Shown here: in pieces, positions 1-10,989 of the stretch
Layout: each line of letters starts with the position of its first letter
How positions within the stretch are numbered: position 1 is the first letter of the stretch
Assembly: GCA_035578155.1 (NCBI GenBank)
Contig: JAPWDM010000043.1
Location: forward strand, 886,919-950,918
DNA: 64,000 bases
Direction: 5' to 3'
From: Brachynemurus nebulosus
Lineage: Eukaryota > Arthropoda > Insecta > Neuroptera > Myrmeleontidae
Position numbers and translations under genes: made by a program
Notes under the pieces: model-generated
The model's input: the letters and a program-made list of their open reading frames with translations, nothing else
Told to the model about the DNA's origin: nothing
Database searches by the model: none

Positions 1-278
1 CCATTCGTTAGAAGCGGCACATAATTTATCTGTTTTTCATAAATACATTTATAATTTTTTTCTAAATGCGCTTTATAGTTTGTGTGACACGAACTAAAGA
101 GGTACTCTACAAATATATTTTGTTTTGAAAACAATAAAATTTCATATAAACAACATAGTCGCTCAATTTAAGTTTGTAACATCACTCGCGCGACGGACGA
201 ACACAGTTTAATTTGATCAACTACATGTGAATTATGTAAACATCTATCTGAAGAAAAAAATTTTTTTCATACACTGAA
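1..278. other. AT-rich flank, no gene seen
   Basis: No supportable coding frame or RNA gene is visible. The sequence is AT-rich with short homopolymer runs and ends just before the left inverted end of the satellite-carrying unit at 279. Confidence 0.5.
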
Positions 279-409
279 ACTATAAATCATCCTGTCAAAA
301 ATTTGAATTGTTGATAAAACATATATGAAAGGAGCGTGTCTTGTAAATTTTTATGAGGAGATATTTCTTGTACAAAGATACAGATAAATTAAAACTATTA
401 CATAATTCG

Positions 410-1205
410 ATTTCACCACTGGGTTGGTCATCGAAAAGATGCTTGAATAGCGAAATCTGGCAAAAGTTCTAGAATATTCTTTCAATAATCAGAAAAGATA
501 TAAAAAATCCTTAATCAATGGATTGACCAACGAAAAAGTAACCAAGTACCGATATTTAGAATAAGTTCTAGAATATTCTTTTTGGAAATTAGAAAAAATA
601 TCGAATATCTGATTTCACCACCAAATTTTTCATCGAAAAGCGATCAATTAACGGAATTCGGCAAAGGTTCGAGAATATTCTATTCTGAAAATAGAAAATA
701 TATCCAAAAACCGACTTCACCATTGGTTTGGGCATCAAATAAGTGTCCAAATAGCAGAATTCGTCATAAGTTCTAGAATATTCTTTTTGGAAATCAGAAA
801 AATTATTGAAAATTTTGCATCACCATTGGATTGTTCATCAAAAAAGTGACCAAGAAATGAAATTCGGTAAAAGCTCTAGAATATTCTATGTGAAAATCAG
901 ATAAGATATGCAAAACTTGATTTCACCATCGAATTAGTTAGTTAAAAAGGATCCATGCAGCGAAATTTAACGAAATTTCGAGAATGTTCTATCTGGATAT
1001 CAGCTAGGATATCGAAAAATTTACTTCATCATTTGTTTAGTCATCGAAAAACAAGTTAAATGCAGGTGAAAACATTTGACAAACGTTTCTATTCGAAAAT
1101 TAATAAAGATGTCGAAAAACCAATATCACTATTAGAAGAATTATTGAAATAGAAGCTAAATAAAGATATTTAACAAAAGTTTTAGAATGTTCTGTTCGAG
1201 AACTA
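410..1205. repeat. ~102-bp tandem repeat with heat-shock-element cores
   Basis: About eight diverged units are spaced 99-110 bp apart. Each holds a block resembling TTCTAGAATATTCT followed by an AGAAAA-rich stretch and a 'tcacca..ggttggtcatcgaaaa' type block. Core starts are near 467, 566, 668, 771, 874, 977, 1087 and 1181. The first six are well kept and the last two degenerate. Drift between units shows that the array is old. No open frame spans it. Confidence 0.85.
467..989. promoter_or_regulatory. Six heat-shock-element-like sites in the satellite
   Basis: The HSF binding site is an alternation of nGAAn pentamers. TTCnnGAAnnTTC occurs exactly at 467-479, 566-578, 668-680, 771-783 and 977-989. 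The copy at 874-886 has CTC in place of the first TTC. A further partial cluster at 1185-1202 reads GAAnnTTCnnTTCnnGAA. What is seen is pattern matching only. Binding by HSF is an inference from the consensus. Confidence 0.6.
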
Positions 1206-1229
1206 GCAAAGATAAAGAATTATTTATCA

Positions 1230-2280
1230 TAAACTGGTTATAATTGATGAATTTAGGCTCCATTAGTCCCATTGATTTGGTCAACGATAGTGTATTTTTA
1301 AAAAATTTGACAAATCGTTACTTTTCGCAATCGTAAACTTTAATCGTAAATATCTCCTAAACGGTGCGTCACAGCTCAAAAATAACGAAATTTTTGAAGG
1401 CTTAAGCGAAGCAAGTTGTGGGTATTCCGAACGTATTGCGACTATCAAAACCTACTTTTCGTTATCGAAAATTATTGATACCGCGTAACTTGTCATAAAT
1501 TGATTATAACTAGTTAATTTAGACTCTGTTAGTCCCATTGCTCTGGTCAGTAACCGAAAAATTTTATAGAAAACTACTTTTCGTTAACTTTCGCTATCGA
1601 AAACTTTAATCGTAAATATCTCCTAAACGGTGCGTCGTAGCTCAAAAATAACGAAATTTTTGAAGGCTTAAGCGAAGCAAGTTGTGGGTATTCCGAACGT
1701 ATTGCGACTATCAGAACCTACTTTTCGTTATCGAAAATTATCGATACCGCGTAACTTGTTATAAATTGATTATAACTAGTTAATTTAGACTCTGTTAGTC
1801 CCATTGCTCTGGTCAGTAACCGAAAAATTTTATAAAAAACTACTTTTCGTTAGCTTTCGCTATCGAAAACTTTAATCGTAAATATCTCCTAAACGGTGCG
1901 TCGTAGCTCAAAAATAACGAAATTTTTGAAGGCTTAAGCGAAGCAAGTTGTGGGTATTCCGAACGTATTGCGACTATCAAAACCTACTTTTCGTTATCGA
2001 AAATTATCGATACCGGGTAACTTGTCATAAATTGATTATAACTAGTTAATTTAGACTCTGTTAGTCCCATTGCACTGGTCAGTAACCGAAAAATTTTATA
2101 AAAAACTACTTTTCGTTAACTTTCGCTATCGAAAACTTTAATCGTAAATATCTCCTAAACGGTGCGTCGTAGCTCAAAAATAACGAAATTTTTGAAGGCT
2201 TAAGCGAAGCAAGTTGTGGGTATTCCGAACGTATTGCGACTATCAAAACCTACTTTTCGTTATCGAAAATTATCGATATC
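1230..2280. repeat. 266-bp satellite array, about four copies
   Basis: The block containing 'cgtaaatatctcctaaacgg' recurs at 1345, 1611, 1877 and 2143, exactly 266 bp apart. The last three copies are nearly identical; the first is more diverged, especially at its 5' edge. Each unit carries many TCGTTATCGAAAA/TATCGATA-like stretches. No open frame spans a unit. The uniform period with few differences suggests recent amplification or gene conversion. Confidence 0.92.
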
Positions 2281-2499
2281 GAAAATAACGATATTTCCAA
2301 AATGGATGATATAAGGAAACAAAGTATTCTTTCAAATATATAACATCAACTATAAATTTTCGTTATCAAAATCTTTCGATCGAAAATAGATTGCAAATAG
2401 TATCCAATTTTTTTAAACTTATGGTTGTGATTTTTTATATCGTCAGTCATGTTTGTTTATTACATTTTTATGTTCAGTAAATAATCAGAAGATAAAATA

Positions 2500-2650
2500 A
2501 TATTTTCCTGCCTTTTTTGCTTGTACGATAAATTTAAGAGAAAGTTGGAAAAAATAGGAAAAATTAAGATTTTCTTTTTTTCAAGCAAAAGGTAGGGGCG
2601 GCATTTTTCATGGTGCCTAGGGCGACATTCAGGGTTAATCCGACCCTGTT
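2500..2650. mobile_element. Right end of CAGGG-type hAT MITE (partial)
   Basis: The block 'caagcaaaaggtaggggcg' followed by 'ggtgcctagggcgacattc' ends in ...AATCCGACCCTG at 2650, a typical hAT MITE terminus. The same interior recurs at 14,560-14,640. I could not find a matching left end, so this is a truncated or overwritten copy. Confidence 0.5.
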
Positions 2651-2995
2651 AACTAACATCTGCAACTAAAAACTAAATTACTTATTAGTTAATACTAATA
2701 GTTGAATTTTTCAGTCATTAGTTGCAAAACAGTATTTTTGTCATTGGTTTTTAATTATTAGTTGCAACTAACATCTAGGCATCTAGCCAGTAGTGACTAC
2801 TGTTTTGTTGAAAATTAATAAATGTTAATAAAGTGTGCTACACTTCACTGAAAGTATCATTTTCCTTTGCATTTACATAATAACAATTAAAATTTGTAAA
2901 TGACTATAGATATTGAAATTACAGTTTATTTTCATTTTTTAACCCCTCATACTTGTTTTTGCGCTACTGGAGAACTTGACAGGATGATTTATAGT

Positions 2996-3453
2996 ACACT
3001 ATAGAGTCCGGGCTCTACTTATCACCTAGTCCACCGAGGTGCGATATTAGATACAAAATATTCAATATTTAAAAATTAGTTTGTTTTCTGACGCGTAATT
3101 TTACTATCAAATTCTAATATATTTTTCTGTGTGATTTTTAATAATTTTTTTCAATTTTAATATTATTTATAATTCTCTTTGGTTTTAAAATTTTAAATTT
3201 TATATTTTTTATTAATCATTTTTAAATTTTAGTATTAATGTTATTTTTTTATCTTCTGTATATAATTTTTAATTTCTGTACATATTTTAATGTTTATAAT
3301 TCTCTCTAATTTAAAATTTTTAAATTTTATATTTTTTATTAATCATTTTTAAATTTTAGTATTAATATTATTTTATAATTTATAAATTATAAAATAAATA
3401 AATTATAAACTGTACATATAAACGTTCACTAATAAAATCAAAAATATATAAAT
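2996..3453. repeat. Very AT-rich spacer with a two-copy ~126-bp repeat
   Basis: The stretch 'ttaaattttatattttttat' plus its continuation occurs near 3190 and again near 3316, a two-copy direct duplication about 126 bp apart. Nothing else is recognisable. Confidence 0.5.
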
Positions 3454-4560
3454 TAGCGATGGCTAATGAGTGAGTGATTCAATTCAGTGAATTGAATCAC
3501 TCAACTGACTGACTGAATTGAATCAGTCAAAAAGAACTGAATCGACTCTTTCAACTCGTGAGTTGAAAGAGTGTGTGTATCATATATACACTCACTCACT
3601 CACTCACTTAAGAGTGTATGACATATAAGATTCTATTCAATTGTCAATCCCTGTTTCAGTTTACTTATTACAATAGACAGAGCGACAAAGACTTGTCCAA
3701 AAATTCTACAAACATCTGTTTTTACAACTGTATATTAATATAACATAACGTGTATAACGTGTATAATATAGGGTATACGATACTAATGATACTATGGTAT
3801 GGTACATAGGTTAGGTATATATGCGAGTTCTAAACTTAATATTTTTTTAGAACTAATATTTTAATTTCTTTTTACTTTCCTTTATTTTTAAAATGCCTAA
3901 AACAAATTTTACATCAAATTTAGTCCAAATGTCTAATAAACTAATAAAATAATCTAAATAAAAAATACACCCAATTTTGTGTACACTGTAAGATGTAAGT
4001 ATAGATATTAAAATAATTCTAAGAAAAACATTATGTATTTTATTTTACAATATTTTCAAATTTTTAAAATAAAATTTGCCCGTTTATTGTCAGATTATTA
4101 CGTCTCCAAAAATTAGTTTCTCTTCAAAACAGCATTGAGTGGATATCTCCCAACATAAAATCATTGTAGATTTTTACAATCAATATTTTTCATTGTTTTA
4201 AACTGTGTATTTTTAATGTTGTATTAATTTTTTAATTTGTTGTGTCGATTATGTGTATTAATTTTAAGTACATAATTATATTAATTTTATTCGGATATAA
4301 TAATTGTTTCCAAACACCTATTCACTTGAGTGAGTGTTTCACATGTAAACTGTATGATTGAATTTGTTTGTTGATTCGTATTTGAAGTTGTACCAATCAG
4401 TTGTGTAAAGTGAGTGAGTGGAGTGAGTGATTCAATTCATAAAAACGAGTGAGCGAATTGTGTCAAGTGAGTGAGTGATTCAATTCATTGAATCGACTCA
4501 CCACAGTGAGCGGATTCAAAAGATTCAACTCACTAAAAAGAGTGATTATTCCCATAACTA
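3454..4560. mobile_element. hAT-type MITE with GAGTGA-rich palindromic ends
   Basis: The left end TAGCGATGGCTAAT and the right end ...ATTCCCATAACTA form an imperfect TIR. Both are flanked by the 8-bp sequence atataaat (3446-3453 and 4561-4568), the length expected for hAT elements. An AT-rich duplication is weaker evidence than a mixed one. Subterminal regions (3466-3600, 4320-4550) are arrays of GAGTGA/TCACTC and GATTCAATTC arranged as overlapping palindromes. No transposase is inside, so the element is non-autonomous. Confidence 0.65.
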
Positions 4561-4568
4561 ATATAAAT

Positions 4569-5280
4569 GAAAATTAATTGCATTTAATAGTATTCATATA
4601 ATACACAGTAGCATATATAATGCAATTCAAAAATAAATTTTTTTTCCGTAGTACGCACTCGAGTATATAAGGTTCAGTTTTCATTTCCTTATTTAGATTT
4701 CCAAAAACATGTATGAAACAAGTGATTCGTTGATCTAGTTTAAATAGTATTTTTGAGGAAGGTATAAAAACAGTTAAAAAGGATATTAACAAGTCAAAAG
4801 TAATAAAATTATTTTATTCACACATTTCATTAATCAGAGACCAAAGTATGTGGAAAAATTTATTTGCATAATTTTTCATATTTTTTGACATACTCATAAC
4901 GACTTGAAATTAAGCAAAATCGCGTTTTTCAACTTAAAAAATTCATAACTTCGGAAATATCAATTTTATGGCGAAAACTAAGGAGATATTTGTTGTTTGT
5001 ATTATCTCAATGGCATTATATGAAAAACATTTTGACTGTCTCTTTCCAGTTTCTGTAAACAATTCCGGTTTAAAAAGAAAATTTGAACAAGAGGTAATAT
5101 GAACTTTAATAATTATTTCCTGAGATCCTAAAAAATTTCCTGAGAATAAGTTTTGTTACTCATGATTTTACTCAGTTATTTTAATGATTTCAATTAAAAA
5201 AATTACTTGGTTAATTACAGTTGTAATATCATAGAATTTTCCAACAAGCATACAATTTTTCCTTAATTTTAATTTATAAT
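4569..5280. other. AT-rich spacer, nothing recognised
   Basis: No supportable gene, repeat boundary or RNA is visible. Confidence 0.4.
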
Positions 5281-6970
5281 TTATAGTCAAAGGTCGATAT
5301 TCAGTCTCTTCGCGGAATGACTCGTTTATCCTAGGTTTGGCTAACGCCTTTTGGCAAACCCCGAAATAGGTTCCTATTTCGGCCTTTGACTGATGTATTT
5401 TTAGTCAAACCTAGAAGTACCTAACTTTTTAGTTAAACGTTGAAAGTAAAATAATTTTTTTCGGGGTTTTCCTAGTCTATCCTAGAAGCGATTAAGGCAC
5501 ATTCGGTCACACATGGATTGGTACTGCACTTGTATGTTTAAACAGGTTTTTGCATGCGAGCCTAACTCTTTGCGGTATTCTAATAAATGTATTTGTAATT
5601 CCGTACTTGTGCATTGAACGTGCGGTAGTGTAAGCTTAAAGACGTGTGAATCAAACTGTGCTGTTACTGAAAACGTGGATAAAGAAACTTTGAAAGCTAA
5701 GTTTTGTGCAGAAAATATCTAATCTGAATAAGTATAAGTGTTCATTTTATACAGAGTAGGGACAAATACGGAATAATAAACACACTTTTTGCCAGGAATC
5801 AGATACAAGAAAGCAAAGAGAAATTTCTTAATTTGGAAGATGTGCCTGATGTTCAGCTTTCTCTGAGGGAGATAATACAAAAGATTCTAAGTTTGGGGGC
5901 CAAGGTTTTATAACATTCCACTGTATAGCCAAAAGATTTTGAAGTAAGAGACCTGTCTTTGTTTGCGCAGGTGGAGTGGGTAAAATAAATCAAGTCACTG
6001 GCCTATGGTTCATAAGAAACATATATTTGACAGATGTCGACCTTACCTTCAAAGTTCAAAATGACTTAGACCAGTCATGTCAAAGATACGGCCCGCGGGC
6101 CGCATCTGGCCCTCGGACCATATCCATATGGCCCGCGATCACATTATATCACAGAAAGAAGAATCTTGTTTTTAGAGATTTTAGACAGCACTCGATGCGT
6201 GTACGGAAGTTCAAAAATGTGCGCGCTTTAATTATAAGTAACTTCAAGAGTAGCGCGTGCCTAGACGAGCGAGAGTGTTAGTTATGCTTTTATCTCTGTC
6301 GCGCGCGCGAAAGCGGCTTCTGTTTCGTCTGTGCACGTAGCGCACACTGCGGCCCTCCCCGCCGGTTGTAGTCTTTTTGCAGTAAGTTTCAATTTTTTTA
6401 TTTTAACCTGGCCCGCCTCCACATTCTAAATCTAATATATGGCCCTCTGCAAAATTGAGTTTGACACCCCTGACTTAGACTGACCCATTTTAAAATGAGT
6501 TTCTGCGCATCTCTTAGTTCATTTTCTTTCGGGTATAGTAAAAAATACTCGCATCAAAATTGCGTAAATGTAAAAGATTGAACGTATTGTGCAACTTAAA
6601 ATGCCATAGCGCATCACCTTGTCAAAATAAAGAGTAATTTTTTTCATAACCAATTTTATTTTTTGTTGTGATTATTTGTCAATTCATTCCTAAAATATAG
6701 GAACAATAAACATTAAAATTACAATTAATCTTTTATTATAGCTGATAATTAATTAAATAATTTAAATCTGACTGGTCAAACCCCGATTTCATCAAATTGA
6801 GTTTCGGCGTTTGACTGTCCAAATATCAGTCTCTCCTAGGATTAACCAAAAATTCGTTAGTTAAAGGTAGAAAAGCGCTATTCTTTTGGACTTTGACTGA
6901 CACGTTATGTCAGATCTGAGGTTTGACTAAGCAAACCTAGGAGCGCCGGTGCTTCGGTGTTTGACTATAA
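5281..6970. mobile_element. TIR element with CCTAGG/TTTGACT subterminal motifs
   Basis: TTATAGTCAAA at 5281-5291 is inverted as TTTGACTATAA at 6960-6970. Both subterminal zones (5281-5500, 6770-6970) repeat the words TTTGACT, CCTAGG and AAACCCCGA in both orientations, as transposase-binding arrays do. The interior is eroded. A cysteine-rich frame near 5520-5600 could be a coding remnant, but I cannot assign it. A hAT MITE at 6072-6472 has inserted inside it. The superfamily is not identified. Confidence 0.55.
6072..6472. mobile_element. hAT MITE (GC-rich 'cggcccgcgggcc' family)
   Basis: The element begins CAGTCATGTCAAA and ends TTTGACACCCCTG, giving the TIR CAG..TGTCAAA. It is flanked by a perfect 8-bp duplication acttagac (6064-6071 and 6473-6480). 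The 401-bp body is far more GC-rich than its surroundings and contains GCGCGCGCG and cggcccgcgggcc. It has no coding capacity. It is nested within the 5281-6970 element and therefore younger than it. Confidence 0.88.
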
Positions 6971-7894
6971 CATATACAACAGCCTTATCTTTCAATTTTT
7001 TTTTCAACTTCTATATAAAAAACCTCTTGCTCCTTGCCAGATTCTATCTAATCTAGAAAGCCATCTAACTCAAATTCCTTACTTACAATTAGAACATGAT
7101 GATGTACATGATTTGATAAGATAGGGAGGGGAAGAAGTGATTTAAATTTATATAAACTTATTACATGTGAAGACCGTCTGTTCAAATGGTCGTATTCCGG
7201 TTTTCAACTTCTTTTTATTTCAAAATTATTTGGAACACATGGCATAGAAATCCATCGAATGAGCCTAAAAACGTGTTCTTTATTTCACGCCTTAAGGCGT
7301 TACATCACTTTGAAATATCAGAAAAAAAAGTCTTATTCGAGAATTTTTTTCTCCTTTTCGAGAAAAGGAGAAAAACTTTTAGTGTATTATACGTGACCTG
7401 AGGTACACAAAAAAAATTTTTCCCCCAACTTATAAAATAAAATGGCGACGCGGATGCAGGTCAAATACAGACGTTTTTCTTTTCCGAAGAGGTTCATGGT
7501 GGGCAGCATAACAATTTTCAAACAGCAGCCAGGAAATAAAAAAAATATTTTCATTATTTAGATTAGTTTTTTAAAGTGGTACACAGGATTATTAAAAAAA
7601 TATTGATTTATCACCAAATGGCACCAGTTTGAAAAAAATTTTAAAAATCGATGAAAAAATCAACTTTGGTTTGCTTATAAAATGTGTATTTGTTAAGCAG
7701 TTTCAAAAATATAATCTACCTAAAGTGCTGTAGGTGAAATTTCAAGTCAATCGGCTGAAAATTCCTGCAAATATCTGTTAGGACTCTACTGTACTTAACA
7801 TTGCGTACGGCCTAACGGGGTTCCACTGTACTTCGATACCCACCAGTCGAAGTACACGCGAATGGTCTCAACAGTAAGCAGTAACCTTTCGCCA
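6971..7894. other. Spacer with one perfect-arm hairpin
   Basis: No gene is supported. At 7346-7375 the arms TTTTTCTCCTTTTC and GAAAAGGAGAAAAA are separated by two bases, a 14-bp perfect hairpin of unknown role. Confidence 0.5.
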
Positions 7895-7968
7895 AGCTAG
7901 TGGCGCAACGGATAAGACGGCTGACCGTGAACCCAAAGGACCGGGGTTCCGTCCCCAACACCGGCAAC
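7895..7968 (+). pseudogene. tRNA-Arg-like sequence (SINE head or tRNA relic)
   Basis: TGGCGCAACGGATAAG at 7901-7916 matches the D-arm/A-box of arginine tRNAs. A GGGG-TTCCGT-CCCC hairpin near 7943-7956 resembles a T-arm, but its B box reads GGTTCCGTCCC instead of GGTTCGANTCC. No convincing acceptor stem closes. A T-run starting near 7981 would suit Pol III termination. It could be a tRNA pseudogene or the head of a short SINE. It is not likely to be a functional tRNA. Confidence 0.45.
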
Positions 7969-8014
7969 CTCTAACATCAATTTTTTTTTAATTACACTTT
8001 TTTTTCCTTTCTTA

Positions 8015-8480
8015 TGTCATGGTGGAATATTCTAGAAGAATATGGAAGAACTACAACGTACAAACATCTACGTAACAGCCCAACAGAAACACCTGACGTC
8101 AGCTCCAGCAGAGTATTTAAGCCAGCTCACCTAGGCCGAAAGGATCACTTGCGTATCATCAGTCGTGTGCAGTTAGTACTAGAAGGAAGTGTTGGTAAAT
8201 AGCAGTCATAGTAAATCAAGGAATCGGACCGGACGGAAATTGGACATCGAATTGGATTTAAATTGGAAATTGGACGCTATATCGAATTGGACTTGGATTT
8301 GGAATTTGGACTTAGAAAAAAACAAACTATCGAAAAAAAACTTTGTCAACATTTTTATTTTTTTCAAATAAAACTTGTGGTCTGAAAAAAAAACTTTTTT
8401 TTTATTTATTTACTTTCTGGAAAAACATATTTGGGAAGTTGGGTACTCCAACAGAGTTCGTTCACAATCGAAACCAGAGT
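8015..8480 (+). mobile_element. Probable solo LTR of an LTR retrotransposon
   Basis: The segment starts TGTCATGGTGG and is laid out like an LTR. Upstream promoter sequence is followed by a TATA-like TATTTAA at 8114, an initiator-like TCACTT about 31 bp downstream, and an AATAAA at about 8367. No gag/pol lies on either side, so a solo LTR is inferred. The right boundary is uncertain (ACAACA near 8480 is a candidate), and I could not find a matching target duplication. Confidence 0.4.
8024..8038. promoter_or_regulatory. Heat-shock-element-like site in the probable LTR
   Basis: GAATATTCTAGAA (8025-8037) is a perfect GAAnnTTCnnGAA array about 75 bp upstream of the TATA-like sequence. That is a plausible enhancer position in the U3 part of an LTR. 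A single 9-base match can arise by chance in AT-rich DNA. Confidence 0.4.
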
Positions 8481-9467
8481 ACCACAACATATCTTGCTCA
8501 CCGTTTTCGAAAACGTAGTTTTTAGAAAAACCTATGTAAAGTTTTAAAATCTATTTATCGTTTTGTGTGTTTAATAATGTAAATTGATTATTTTTTGTAA
8601 TGATGATTTATTGATTAAAAATTTAATGCTTTAAAAAAATAATTAAAATTTCTTTTTTGAGTTAGAACTCTAACACAATAGAAAATCTAATTTTAGCTCA
8701 AAGTTAGACTAGGGGTGGATGGATAGATATAAAAATTTTGTTAATAGGATTTTTGCCAGAATCCCAGAAAACTTCACTGTAAGTATTTCCAATAAGTCTA
8801 ATCAAAAAGGGCTTATTTCTTGAAATGACAAATCAAAAGATCGTATTTTTGACAGGCCCGATCAAAGTACCGTATTTCTAAACTAATATTTAAAAAAAAA
8901 AAACTTTTTTATGTGTATATTTTTTAAATTAAAAACGCATATCATACTGTATTAGCCTTCACAACATGAACGTACATTTAAAAAAATTTTAGAATTTTTT
9001 AATACATAGCAACAGGCAGTTCTTTTCGATTATCGTAGACTATGATAGAAATACGACCTTTTGAACAGACGCTCCTCATATAAAATCAAGCAGTTTTTTC
9101 TTTTGGTTACCGGGATTCGTCATGCTTTACTCTTCATCAAATTTTAATTCCATGCATTCAGTAATTTTCAGTAATCGGTCTTAATAACCTATTAGATAAT
9201 AGATATACCTAATCTGATAAAGATCTGTATTTATTAACAAAACTTAAAAGCGTGAATAATATTAATTAGAATACCTATAAATTATTGTTTTACTACTAAA
9301 TAACTGATTACGTAGTTTCTATTACATAATACTGACTATAATTTAAATTAATTTTGTGTTAAATAATCAGTTTTTGTTCTTTTAATACATTTGCTAGAAA
9401 ATTTTCAGCTGGTAACGCATCAGTAAACATTACATTTACAACTGATTTAATTTTACTTTTATTATTT
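8481..9467. other. AT-rich spacer, nothing recognised
   Basis: No gene or clear repeat boundary is visible. Confidence 0.4.
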
Positions 9468-9470
9468 TAA

Positions 9471-9921
9471 GGCTCGATCCACATTAACGCTCCGCTCTCG
9501 GTACGATATCGCTACGCTCCCGATTTGATAAAATATCCTTACACAAGAAACAACGAGTGTATTCACATTATCGCTCCGATATCAGTCGCGGTCCAGTCTC
9601 GCTCCATTACCGCTGCAATACTAATACCACTCAGGTAATATTTTATCGAAGCGATATCAGACTTGTTATGACCTGTAACTATAGTATAAACACTTTTTTG
9701 ATTCCACTCCGCTCCGCTTGCATTCAGTTGTTATATGAACAGATGTTTGTATCGAACTGAGACCGACCTGGCAGCGTACCTAGAGCGGCATTATAATGTT
9801 TATGGAGAACGAATAGGTACCAGTATGGTGTCAGCAATATAATGTGAACACAACAAGATTATATCGGAGCGAGACCGGAGCGGGAGCGTACTGATATCGG
9901 CACTATAGTGTGGATCAGACC
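9471..9921. mobile_element. MITE with TAA target duplication (PIF/Harbinger-like)
   Basis: The ends GGCTCGATCCACA and (inverted) GGTCTGATCCACA are flanked by TAA on both sides (9468-9470 and 9922-9924), the 3-bp signature usual for PIF/Harbinger. Subterminal GCTCCGCTC and CGGTCTCGCTCC words repeat on both strands and are GC-rich against an AT-rich background. There is no coding sequence. Confidence 0.72.
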
Positions 9922-9924
9922 TAA

Positions 9925-10985
9925 TTGTTTTAAATATAGGTATTCTACCAAGATTTATAGTTCATACTGCTACCGGGCTAGCTATTAAAGCAATTTGTAT
10001 TTAATATTAATATTATGATTTATCTAATTGTCTATAGGTAATGATTAATGAAAAATAAACCCATTTATTTTAGAAAAACTTGTACAATCAGAAAGAAATC
10101 TACGGTTTTTGGAAGATTTTTTGTGCTGGCCTAAGATTTTGTAAATTATATATGACTTTGTTTATTAATTAACTGCCATATGCTTCATTTAATACGACAT
10201 TGCAAGATATTAACAAATTTTTGATTAATAATTAATTTATTCCAGGAATTAATTTTGTATTAATCAACAAAACACTTTACTTTGACAGATACAACAGAAA
10301 TAAGTTATTTTATAACGGCCATATGAAAATATGAATTAAAAGTTACAAAATTTTAAAAAAATAAGATTTAATATTATTTTGAAAAATGTTTCGTTTGTTA
10401 ACAGAAAAAGTGGAATACCATAAAACTGCATTTAAATTTATTAAAAAAAATAATTAGGTAAGGCTTTTTCAACAAAGTTCCTTCTAATCAATTTTAAATT
10501 TCTTGCACACGTTTTTAAATAGATTTACCTGTTTATTGTGCAAAATTTTAGAAGTCTAGCATCATTAATTTCTATTTTTTATAAGATTACATGTATTTTC
10601 TTATATTCATAGCAAACTTCCATATCGCACGCCCCCATTTAACAATTTCGTCGCACACATAATGTGTATAATGACACCCTTCCGTGTTTTAAAGCAAATA
10701 TGTTTGAATGTGTTAGTGTATAAATAATAGTTTGTAACAGTAAATCATACAAATATATAAATCAGAAACATTGACGCCCGTAATCTTTGACTTTCTCATT
10801 AAGCAATTTGATCCCAGTGGATTGCGTAATGGGAGTTTCTTATGTATTATAAATCATTTCTCTCAACAATAGGCTTCACATTTAGGTAATATGAAAATTT
10901 GATGGAACTTTTTTTATTCTGAAATTGGCCAATTTTGCTGGTTTGAACTGGCTTTTATCATTTTCCCTTGCAATTGATTAGACCA
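9925..10985. other. AT-rich spacer, nothing recognised
   Basis: No gene, RNA or bounded repeat could be supported. Confidence 0.4.
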
Positions 10986-10989
10986 GCTT

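Larger units (their letters stand above)
279..2995. mobile_element. TIR-bounded unit carrying two satellite arrays
   Basis: A perfect 20-bp inverted repeat, ACTATAAATCATCCTGTCAA at 279-298 and its reverse complement at 2976-2995, bounds 2.7 kb. The flanks read acactgaa on the left and acactata on the right (6 of 8 matching), which could be an old 8-bp target duplication. Inside are a ~102-bp tandem repeat, a ~266-bp tandem repeat and the end of a CAGGG-type hAT MITE. There is no coding sequence. I infer a non-autonomous DNA transposon or Helitron-like unit that has expanded internal tandem repeats. A related end (ATAAATTATCCTGTCAAAA) appears near 47,812. The superfamily is not determined. Confidence 0.5.

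Noticed and set aside
410..2280. CRISPR-like array
   Set aside because: Repeats are contiguous tandem units of 102 and 266 bp without unique spacers, in an animal genome.
3446..4568. Strong claim for hAT from the atataaat duplication alone
   Set aside because: The 8-mer is pure AT in an AT-rich background. The call rests also on the TIR and is given only moderate confidence.
7895..7968. Functional tRNA-Arg gene
   Set aside because: The acceptor stem does not close and the B box departs from GGTTCGANTCC.
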